A stretch of 32,346 nt of DNA from an uncultured Clostridia bacterium (GTDB lineage Bacteria; Bacillota; Clostridia; UBA1381): NCBI GenBank assembly GCA_934463455.1, contig CAKSJU010000011.1, positions 1 to 32,346 on the forward strand. The letters run 5' to 3'. Positions 25,001-32,346 of this stretch are shown here, one piece after another. The position numbers and the translations under genes are program-made. Below the pieces are notes generated by a model, which did not search any database, was not told the DNA's origin, and saw nothing but the letters and a program-made list of their open reading frames with translations. The first letter of the stretch is position 1, and every line of letters begins with the position of its first letter.

Positions 25001-26169
25001 CTTTCGGGAACAACAAAGCTCTTTTTTTCAACCGACAGCATTTTTCCGTCTTTATAGCCGGACACATACATTTCCCCTCTTTTTATCAGGTCTGTATCAT
25101 TTTTCAAAATCGCCCCGATTTCTCCGTCTGCATTTTCACGCGGCAGAATTTTAAATTCACTCGGCGCTTTATTGAGGATTGTTTCAAGCTCGTATTTATC
25201 ATAAATTTTTCCCAAAGCTTCACTGCTTAGGGCAGAGCGCAAAAGCGCAAGCACTCCGTCTCCGGTTTTGCTCAAATTCAGCTTATTATTCAGAAAATGC
25301 TGCTCGGACAGCCAAAATACGGGTCTTAAATATTCACTTTTTCCGCTGTTTTCCTTAATTTCACCGCTATACATGGATAAAACCTTATTCTCTCCCTCCG
25401 ATTTTATCCACCAGCCCTCTGTTTCAAGGTCGCACTCCGCAAAATCATACACTTCATCACCGATTGTCAGCGTGTAATTAAAAGTCATTTCCTGCGTCTG
25501 CGGATACAAATGAAGATTTATTTTGCTTCCGCTGTTTGCCTTAACCGATACATTTATTCCTTTTCCGTTTTTAGCGCTTTCAAGAAGCTTTGTGTCGAAC
25601 AAATCATTTTTCTCACGCATTGTCAGCCGTGCCGACGCATTGCCGCTGAACCTGATATTATAATCGCCGCTTTTCGCCACCGTGAACGAAATCACGGTTT
25701 CTTCGGAATTTTCCAGAGCCGAGACCTTGTCAGCCGTGCGAAGAATATTAAAAACCAAAATACCGCTTTCTGTTTTTTCCCGTGCTGACTGCAAATACAG
25801 CGAAGCATCGCAGCTACTTTCGGGATTGGAATATATTTTCCACATACCATTTGAAATGCCGTCGTTTTTTCCAATAAGCCCCGGATATTTTTCAAGCATT
25901 TCCCCCGTCGGAATAAAAGCTTCCTCCGGCACATAATTTTGCATGCTGCCGGGAACAGAGAGCGCGCTCTCAATACCCTCTTCCGCGCACTTTCCGCAAT
26001 CATTCATGCCCATTACAAGAAAAGCTTTATCTTCGTAATCAAGCATGATAAGTTCTTTTTCCTCAACCGTGAAAATATTGCTCAGAGGAGCATTATCCGG
26101 CATCGAATAAGCCGATACGCTTCGGCATAACGCTATGCATAATAACTGTACCAAAAGAAGCTTTTTCAT
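22015..26169 (-). pseudogene. Large secreted DUF6273-containing protein with two in-frame nonsense codons
   Basis: One reading frame of 1384 codons runs from ATG at 26169 (ribosome site AAAGGAAAAG, signal peptide about 1-20) to TAA at 22015. It is broken only by TGA at 24463-24465 and TAA at 22672-22674, with no frameshift. Homology to the 26183-30013 product continues on both sides of each stop: GGDKIM against KGEKVY after the first, and LYIMLFDAASKDNYAFS against MYTILFDPDDKENYDVS after the second. The N-terminal third holds a degenerate DUF6273-like module (GWWIK at about 252, YLRPVFWLS after it) and a KQFLWESMKP motif, then a beta-sandwich (about 530-620) and the large core shared with the paralogue. 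Neighbouring genes use TGA as a real stop, so recoding is unlikely. The first fragment could still be secreted as a 568-aa protein. Core function unknown. Confidence 0.8.
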
Positions 26170-26182
26170 ATCTTTTCCTTTC

Positions 26183-29100
26183 TCAGTTTCCTATCTCTAT
26201 TTCAATGCTGCCCGTGTCTTCTTTGTTTCCTGCCTTGTCCACTGCATAAAACTCAATTATGTGCTTTCCGGGCGAAGAAATTTCTACACTTTCCGAAATC
26301 TTGCCCTTTGAAATAACGCTTCGGTCCACCACGCTCTTTTCCTTGCCGTCCACGCTGTAAACCAGCTTTTTCAATCCGCTTCCGTATTCATCGTCCGAAG
26401 CAGACAACGTTATCCCGGCATTTGAATACTTCCCGTTCAAAGCCGTGCCGTTAATCTGCGCGATTGTTGCCGGGGCGGCTTTGTCCTCAACGCCTATATT
26501 TCCCCCTGCCGTAACAGCACTTGCAAGGTCTAACCTTCTTGCAGCTATCTGCGTGAGCTTCACTTCATTTTCCGCATTTTTCGAAAGAATATAAAACATT
26601 TCATGAGATGTGTTTATAAGCTCCAGATCACAAAAGCCCTCTTCGTCTGTTTCAAAGCTGCCACGTCTTCCCGAGGGTAGGGCGGCATAATCATATTCAG
26701 ATGACGGTTCAAGCCGCACCTTTACCTCCGTATTTCCGGAAAGCTTATACGGATAAACCTTTCCGCCCGGAATATCCGGAGCATCGCAAAAATGCCGCCC
26801 TTTCGGATTTGTAACGGAAACCATCTTTAAGTCGCCGTTTTCATACATTCTCACGCTTGCTTCCTTTTCATGCGAGCCGAGGCTTTCTATGCCCTCAAAT
26901 GCATCTTTTGAGCTTCTCGGCGCTCTTCCGTCTGTATACTCTGTGTTATCCGACACAGTTTTCCAGTAGCTTTTTAAGCCGATACCCTTTAATATATATC
27001 CGTAAATATCCGCGGAGACATCGTAATTTTCTTTATCGTCCGGGTCAAACAAAATAGTATACATACTGCCTTTTCCCACTTGCTTTTTAACCGCAACCGG
27101 AGTATCATTCACAAAAAGAACAGGCTCATCATCGGCTTTTGCGTAAATGACATTTTTGATTGTTACATTATCCGCAATCACGTTTCCTGCCGCGTCGGTT
27201 AAAGCTCCCGATATTTCCTTATCATTTTCAGATGTTACCGCATATTCGGGATATACCTCCTGCATAGCTTTGAACTTATAATCGTAAGTGACTATTTTTT
27301 CCAAAGACACTCCGTTTGTCACCACATTTTCCACATCTCCCGAAGAGAGCATATCAACCAGCTTATCAAAATGATATTGCGTTGCAAACTCCGGAGAATA
27401 AACAACACATTTTTGATTGCCGATTTCCTGAATACCCTCTTCTCCTATGCTCTCAAAGTTATATCCCTTTTTCGAAAGCATGATTTCGGGCGAACCGCGC
27501 CAGCCCAAAACCCACGACCATGCTCTGAACGCATTTGCCCACGGTCTCATCTCTCGCCTTGAAGTTACCGAAACAAAATCCGGCTCTATTCGCTTGAGAT
27601 TATCCTCTTTTGCGTGGTTATACGCGGTTGCAGAGGATAAAAGAACCTGATATCTCAATTTATTTGCTTTGCTTATTTCCGAACTTTCCGTTATCGTTCT
27701 CTGAGACTGCACCCAAAAATCCGTTTCAAGATGCGTAACTCTCGGATTTGAGCAAAATTCATAACAGGTTGCATATGCAACCTCATTATCAAAATAGCTG
27801 CCGCCGTTTCCGCCTGCGCCGCCCTCTATAACAACTCCGAAGGATTTATCGGGGTCAAGATTTTTCGTCAGGTAATTGAGCCTGTAATATGAACCGTCGC
27901 TGCAATCCGAGCCCATGTATTGCTCTGAATACATGCCTACATCCTCAATCCCGGACATCAAAAGTGTGTCGTTTTCGTTGCCCATATCCTCGGGATTTGT
28001 GAGTATCTGCCCGGTTATGCCGTTGTCCTTTGCAGTGCGCCCGTAGCGCTGAGCACATCTGAGCCACTCATAATGCACAAGCATATCGAACATCAGCTCA
28101 TAAGGAGTCCAGTCATTATCGGGATTTTTCTGATATTCCGAATAAGTTAAAAATTCAAAGTCGTCCCAATTATCATATCCGAAGTCCTGCGGAGTCAATA
28201 CCGCTCCGATATAATATTTTGCCAAATCATCGAAGTGCCAGAGCTTGCTTTCTCCGTTAACATAAATTTTAAGCCCCTCATCCTCGTGCTTTAAGTCTTT
28301 TCTGAACTGAGCAATAGTCTGGGGATTATATCCCGAATGTCCCGAGCCGAGCCCGTATGCCCACACAAAGTCCATATATCCGTAACCTGAATATCCGCTT
28401 CTTGCGGCAGAAGTTATAATCCTCTCATGGGCTTCTTTTGTTGACTCGTGCGGCTGCGCTGCCGCATGCCCGGTGTTCTGAAGAGTTATTCCGCTCCCTG
28501 GGAACAAGCCTCTTCCGTTCCAGTCATACTCCCATGCGTCGGTCGCGGTGTAATAATTATATATTGTCGGGTTTCCGAACGACTGAATCATGACAGGTAT
28601 TCCGTAGCTTTTAAAAAGCTCTGCCTTGCAGTTCTGCTCCGGGAAATGCTTAACGAATATCATTCCGAGATTAGGAATATATTTTTTCAAAACACCTATG
28701 CTCTCTTCAAGATATTTGTTGTCGCCCTGCTCCCAGGTGTAGCTTGCAGCAACATAAACTCTGTTCTTTTCAAATTTTTCTCCGCTGATGCTCTGTTCAA
28801 GAGGCGGCTGCGGAAGATAGCTTTTCAATCCGTAGTTATAGTATTTCTGCCCCTCCTCCTGTGTTGTTTTAACACTGTAGGTTGCCAAAAACCTGTTTGC
28901 ATATCCGTCAACATCAACCGAGAACCGGAGATAAACCTTTTCTCCCTTAGACAGCTTCACAATCAGGCTTTCATTTGAAACAACAGGGGATGATGAGCTC
29001 TGCCTTATAACGCCTTTTTTTATAATTGCCGCATCGAGCTTATCGTCTGCACCTGCAAAGGTGAACGAATATGAGCCGCCGCCCAAAACATCCGTACCGA

Positions 29101-30013
29101 TATTTTTTACCGACAAATCCAGCTCATAATTAAGGCTTTCCGGAGCTGTGAAGCAAACAATCACATCTCCTCTTTTTCCGCTTGAGGATTCGTCCTTTTC
29201 CGGAATTATAATCACTCCGTTATTAATATCATCAAGCCTCCAATAGGCTGCCGCTCTTTTCACGGTGCCTGCCTCCGAGAAAATGGAATATGTGCCGTCC
29301 TGCTTTTCCGAAACAAGCTTATACTCCGAAACATTTCCGTTATTTCTCGGCGCTGTGTATATTGAGAACGGAGTTTCTCCGCCGTTTACCATATCATTCA
29401 AATTATACTGCGCGTCTGCAAAATCCGCTTTTTCCGGTTCATATGCAAGCGCATTTTCAACAGCCGTGCACGCCTCTGCGCGCGTCAGGTGCATAAGCGC
29501 ACCGATTTCTCCGTCGGTATATCCTTTTATAACGCCGCTCCCGACGGCTGCATTAACCGCCTTTATGTACTCCGCGGTTATTTTATCCGCATCGGAAAAG
29601 CTCTGCAAAGCGTCCTCTTCATATGCTATTGCAAAAGCATTTACAATAATAACGCACATTTCCTCACGCGTTGCCGGAACGCTGTAATCGCTTTTCACGA
29701 TACCGTTCAAAATCCCTGCCGCTTTCGCCGCATTAATAATATCCGAGGCCCAGTATCCCTCCGACGCTGTTTCGGTTTTTTCACCCTTACTCTTTAAAAC
29801 CAGCGTCACCAACTCATCAATATTTATCTCATTATCAGGGCGAAAGGTTTTATCTTCATAGCCGTTTGCAATATCTGCCAAAAGCAGGCGATTTACATAT
29901 TTTTCTGCCCAATGCCCCTTAACATCGGTCACATAAACCGTCGCATATGTAACGGGCGAAATGCTGAGAAAAATAAAAATCACTGCTAAAATCAAAGATA
30001 TATATTTTTTCAT
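26183..30013 (-). CDS. SLH-anchored large surface protein, unknown family with a possible glycosidase-like core
   Basis: The start at 30013 is set by GGAGG 5 nt upstream; an ATG four codons earlier would overlap that ribosome site. The protein has 1276 aa. A signal peptide (about 1-24) precedes three SLH repeats (about 27-205; VKGHWAEKYVNRL, YEDKTFRPDNEI and IKGYTDGEIGALMHLTRAEA). A beta-sandwich with NIGTDVLGGGSYSF (about 300) may be carbohydrate-binding. The central core (about 415-990) contains GYSGYGYMDFVWAYG, GYNPQTIAQFRKDL and an EGGAGGNGGSYFDNEVAYA segment. Spacing and acidic residues look like a TIM-barrel glycosidase, but I cannot assign a family or catalytic pair. The C-terminus is an Ig-like domain with YAVDKAGNKEDTG. 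The neighbouring pseudogene is a paralogue. The stop is TGA, 13 nt before the next start. Confidence 0.75.
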   Translation of the reverse strand: MKKYISLILAVIFIFLSISPVTYATVYVTDVKGHWAEKYVNRLLLADIANGYEDKTFRPDNEINIDELVTLVLKSKGEKTETASEGYWASDIINAAKAAGILNGIVKSDYSVPATREEMCVIIVNAFAIAYEEDALQSFSDADKITAEYIKAVNAAVGSGVIKGYTDGEIGALMHLTRAEACTAVENALAYEPEKADFADAQYNLNDMVNGGETPFSIYTAPRNNGNVSEYKLVSEKQDGTYSIFSEAGTVKRAAAYWRLDDINNGVIIIPEKDESSSGKRGDVIVCFTAPESLNYELDLSVKNIGTDVLGGGSYSFTFAGADDKLDAAIIKKGVIRQSSSSPVVSNESLIVKLSKGEKVYLRFSVDVDGYANRFLATYSVKTTQEEGQKYYNYGLKSYLPQPPLEQSISGEKFEKNRVYVAASYTWEQGDNKYLEESIGVLKKYIPNLGMIFVKHFPEQNCKAELFKSYGIPVMIQSFGNPTIYNYYTATDAWEYDWNGRGLFPGSGITLQNTGHAAAQPHESTKEAHERIITSAARSGYSGYGYMDFVWAYGLGSGHSGYNPQTIAQFRKDLKHEDEGLKIYVNGESKLWHFDDLAKYYIGAVLTPQDFGYDNWDDFEFLTYSEYQKNPDNDWTPYELMFDMLVHYEWLRCAQRYGRTAKDNGITGQILTNPEDMGNENDTLLMSGIEDVGMYSEQYMGSDCSDGSYYRLNYLTKNLDPDKSFGVVIEGGAGGNGGSYFDNEVAYATCYEFCSNPRVTHLETDFWVQSQRTITESSEISKANKLRYQVLLSSATAYNHAKEDNLKRIEPDFVSVTSRREMRPWANAFRAWSWVLGWRGSPEIMLSKKGYNFESIGEEGIQEIGNQKCVVYSPEFATQYHFDKLVDMLSSGDVENVVTNGVSLEKIVTYDYKFKAMQEVYPEYAVTSENDKEISGALTDAAGNVIADNVTIKNVIYAKADDEPVLFVNDTPVAVKKQVGKGSMYTILFDPDDKENYDVSADIYGYILKGIGLKSYWKTVSDNTEYTDGRAPRSSKDAFEGIESLGSHEKEASVRMYENGDLKMVSVTNPKGRHFCDAPDIPGGKVYPYKLSGNTEVKVRLEPSSEYDYAALPSGRRGSFETDEEGFCDLELINTSHEMFYILSKNAENEVKLTQIAARRLDLASAVTAGGNIGVEDKAAPATIAQINGTALNGKYSNAGITLSASDDEYGSGLKKLVYSVDGKEKSVVDRSVISKGKISESVEISSPGKHIIEFYAVDKAGNKEDTGSIEIEIGN

Positions 30014-30035
30014 TATGTCCTCCATAAGATAATTT

Positions 30036-30072
30036 ACGGGCAGGCTTTGAACATAAGCAAAGCACTGCCCGT
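30036..30072 (-). promoter_or_regulatory. Stable hairpin in the leader of the SLH gene
   Basis: ACGGGCAGGCTTTG (30036-30049) pairs with CAAAGCACTGCCCGT (30058-30072), giving 14 bp with one bulged base and an 8-nt loop. It sits between the truncated surface-gene remnant and the ribosome site of the SLH gene. No U-run follows on the minus strand, so it may be a weak terminator, an attenuator or a processing site. No separate promoter for the SLH gene was recognised. Confidence 0.5.
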
Positions 30073-30085
30073 TTCAAAATCAAAC

Positions 30086-30364
30086 TCAGTCAAGAATGTC
30101 TGCACCCTCGGCAGGCTTCATGGTTTTTAAGCTTTCAAGAAGAAAGACTTTAAACATATCTGCCTTTTCTCCCTGAGGCAGACTCAGCGAAACAGAATCA
30201 CTCTTTGCCGCTGTGCTGCTGAACTCAACATTATCCTTAACCTCAGCTTTTATAAGGCTGTTTCCTTTATATGCCGCGAAAACGATTGTGTAATCCGCTG
30301 TTGTTTTCGGAATATAGATAACCTTTGCGGTCACGTCCGCACCCCCCGCCCCCGGTTTGAAGAA
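30086..30364 (-). pseudogene. 3' remnant of a secreted surface protein, truncated at a foreign-gene junction
   Basis: The frame for a beta-type domain is open from just after the stop of the AT-rich gene (KPGAGGADV, then TAKVIYIPK) to TGA at 30086. It ends KVFLLESLKTMKP, matching the C-terminal motif VIIWDGLTTMK of the 10403-13144 product and KQFLWESMKP in the pseudogene. It looks like the last domain of a large surface protein whose signal peptide and body are gone. A GTG at 30334 after a G-run could in principle start an 82-aa peptide, but a Gly-rich linker followed by half a domain argues for a remnant. Base composition is like the surface genes and unlike the gene upstream. Confidence 0.6.
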
Positions 30365-32341
30365 TTAAAATAGTTTCAGAAATTTTGGGTAAATTTCGAC
30401 TGCACTTTTATTGACATTTCCAGGATATTTAAAACAAAACTCATCGTTTATTTTTATAATCACTAAAATCATGATTTTTAATAATCTGATATAGTCTTTC
30501 ATCAGCGTGCGCTCATTAGTAGGAATTATGCCATGTGCGTATTTATTTCTAAGTTCCGGCCCATTATTAAAGCTTTGTACATTTAGCATATAATCAATGT
30601 ATTCTTGCTCCCTCCTTGTAAACAGCTTATTTTCATTTTTTAAGTATCCTAATTCTATCCAATCTTGCAGTTGAGAAAAATGCCGAGAACCCAACCTTTC
30701 ATAATGCTGGTACAATATTACCTCATTATTATATAAATCGTTCATAATATGAGTTTTAAATCCATCAAGAGTTACGTAATCATTTTCGACGTAAATAAAT
30801 CCATTATCTATTAAATACTCTAAATCTTGCTTATTATAATCAAATTCGCTTATTTTAGTCTTTTTGTGTCTGAGCATATCCGGCAAACTCTTAAATTTTT
30901 CGTCTTTGTCATAATACAACAATGATTGATCCGAAAACATTAGATATATTGCTTTTTGGATAATGGGGCTATCCATATAAATATATTTTTTATTCAGCAG
31001 GCTTCCTGTTGACGATAATCTATATGCATCAGAAGAAAATTCAAAAAACTCTCTATCCATATAACCATCTTCAATATAAATATTGAATTGCTTGTTAATA
31101 CCATCAAATTGAGGCACTAACAGCATTATTTTCTCTATTGTAGATGCATCTTTGCTGGGGGCAAAATAAGAAAAATTCTTTACACTAAATTCTTCGTTCA
31201 AATATACTTCGAAAAACCATTTGAAAATATCTTCAATATATATTCCGTTATTTTCTAATTGTTCTATATACCCATGCATTTGAGTTGAAGATAGCATATC
31301 ACTATAATTATAATCTATTCCCGTTATATAATCTTTATTGCCATGTATACCTAAATTCTTTTCCAATGCACTCATTTTTGAGAGATTTGATGTAAAGGTG
31401 CATCTTGATTGCCTATCAACATATTCAAATAAATATATAAAATTATTCAGCAAGGTAGGGTAGTCTAAATTGTCATTTATCCAGTTTATATCATAGGAAA
31501 TCTTAATGTTATTATCTGCGCTCGAAATCTCGATTGGAGAAGCACTAGTTTTTAAATCTGTAAAAGAAATCTCTGCTCCGTATGAAATTAAGTTATTGCT
31601 TTTATCATGGGATATATTATTCCAAAATGCCCTGCATCGTTTACTTGCTTCATATCGAATTCGGTCATTGGTTTCGAGATTATTGCAGCTCTTAAAATGC
31701 GATATTAACTGCAAATAGTTAATGTTGGCATCTTCACATGCTACGTACCCTTTCAATATGTCTTTTATTTTAGTTTTATCCAAAGCTTTAGGAAGATTTA
31801 TGTCGCTTTTTCTGGCATATACATCTAATACTATTTCTGTAAATTTCGGGTAATTTAACATCACGTCTGTAAGTTCTTTATCAAATTTTTTCACCATTTT
31901 CTCGTATTTTAATATACAACGTAATACTCCTGGATGTTCTGTAATAAATTTTTTCAAATCTTCTGCTTCTATTTGCTTGTAAAATTTATACTTGTTTATA
32001 AGTTTCCAAAAGTCTTGTTTGTAAATATGAGAGACATTTTTGTACAGTTCGATAAGTTCTTTTGAAGTTATTTTAGAAAAGAATTTGCCGATACACCATT
32101 TAAAATTTTCTATAATCTTAGAATAGTTGACAATTGTCTGCTTATCCCATTCTTTTAAGAACATATTGTTATCAAAATAAAGTTGAATATTAAAAAGCTG
32201 AATTATTTGATTGATATCTTTACAATCTGTTTGAGGGTCAAATGAAATAATTATTTTCTCAGCATTCTTTAAATTTATTCCACTAAACATATCATTTTGC
32301 CCATAATATTTTACAAATTCATCCACTACTGTCACTCCCAA
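30365..32341 (-). CDS. AT-rich 658-aa protein with C-terminal HEPN-like motif, possible defence gene; 5' end uncertain
   Basis: The frame is open from a TTG at 32341, 5 nt from the window edge. A GTG at 32326 with GGGAG 8 nt upstream is a plausible start, and a start beyond the window is possible. The protein is mostly helical, Lys/Asn/Ile-rich, and has no signal peptide or membrane segment. Near the C-terminus, ELRNKYAHG fits the Arg-x4-His signature of HEPN domains (Arg598, His603, counted from the TTG). HEPN domains act in many abortive-infection and toxin RNases, and similar RN(K/R)xAHG motifs end several uncharacterised large proteins. Strong AT bias and codon use (ATA, TTA, AAT) differ sharply from the rest of the window, suggesting horizontal transfer. 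I do not recognise the N-terminal 550 residues. A link to the glycan locus is unlikely. Confidence 0.6.
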   Translation of the reverse strand: MGVTVVDEFVKYYGQNDMFSGINLKNAEKIIISFDPQTDCKDINQIIQLFNIQLYFDNNMFLKEWDKQTIVNYSKIIENFKWCIGKFFSKITSKELIELYKNVSHIYKQDFWKLINKYKFYKQIEAEDLKKFITEHPGVLRCILKYEKMVKKFDKELTDVMLNYPKFTEIVLDVYARKSDINLPKALDKTKIKDILKGYVACEDANINYLQLISHFKSCNNLETNDRIRYEASKRCRAFWNNISHDKSNNLISYGAEISFTDLKTSASPIEISSADNNIKISYDINWINDNLDYPTLLNNFIYLFEYVDRQSRCTFTSNLSKMSALEKNLGIHGNKDYITGIDYNYSDMLSSTQMHGYIEQLENNGIYIEDIFKWFFEVYLNEEFSVKNFSYFAPSKDASTIEKIMLLVPQFDGINKQFNIYIEDGYMDREFFEFSSDAYRLSSTGSLLNKKYIYMDSPIIQKAIYLMFSDQSLLYYDKDEKFKSLPDMLRHKKTKISEFDYNKQDLEYLIDNGFIYVENDYVTLDGFKTHIMNDLYNNEVILYQHYERLGSRHFSQLQDWIELGYLKNENKLFTRREQEYIDYMLNVQSFNNGPELRNKYAHGIIPTNERTLMKDYIRLLKIMILVIIKINDEFCFKYPGNVNKSAVEIYPKFLKLF

Positions 32342-32346
32342 TTTTT

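Noticed and set aside
1..32346. CRISPR array, tRNA or rRNA genes
   Set aside because: No regularly spaced short repeats, cloverleaf or rRNA-like stretches were seen. The repeats present are protein domain repeats and operator-like sites.

Overview
The window looks like part of a chromosome of an anaerobic Bacillota of class Clostridia, probably an uncultured gut-type lineage. The signs are S-layer homology (SLH) anchors, AGGAGG-type ribosome binding sites, DUF6273-like surface modules, standard stop codon use (TAA, TAG and TGA all end intact genes) and intermediate base composition. It is an accessory, polysaccharide-oriented cell-surface locus in which almost everything except one regulator is on the minus strand.

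Left edge (1-881): an asparagine synthase gene (asnB) is cut after its glutaminase domain by the end of what looks like an IS256-family element. The last nine codons of the open frame come from the element, and the element end carries a promoter inside a hairpin loop.

Main operon (19236 down to 981, minus): six closely packed genes. In order they are a signal-less protein of about 587 aa (probably an alpha/alpha-toroid carbohydrate enzyme, DUF2264/heparinase-like); an SLH protein; a second SLH protein with a long beta-rich region; a secreted protein made of Ig-like and DUF6273-like modules; a 1681-aa protein with a DUF6273-like module, a clan GH-A glycosidase domain, a CBM9-like domain and SLH repeats; and a 1424-aa protein with two Ig-DUF6273 units plus a clan GH-A domain. 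Divergent from the operon (19427-21931, plus) is an AraC-type regulator. Its sensor part is a full-length homologue of the first operon product. The 190-bp gap between them holds two good face-to-face promoters and three imperfect direct repeats placed like AraC-family operators.

Right part (22015-30364, minus): two large paralogous surface genes of unknown family. The upstream one (26183-30013) is intact and carries SLH repeats. The downstream one (22015-26169) stays in one frame for 1384 codons but is broken by two nonsense codons. Upstream of these lies the 3' remnant of another surface protein, cut off exactly where an AT-rich foreign gene begins (30365-32341). That gene encodes a 658-aa protein with a C-terminal HEPN-like RNKYAH motif and may be a defence gene.

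Working model (inference): a cell-wall-displayed glycan-degrading apparatus releases oligosaccharides that enter the cell. The cytoplasmic toroid protein processes them, and its regulator homologue, a probable pseudoenzyme fused to a DNA-binding domain, senses them and switches the operon. Insertion and decay at both ends suggest the locus is in flux.
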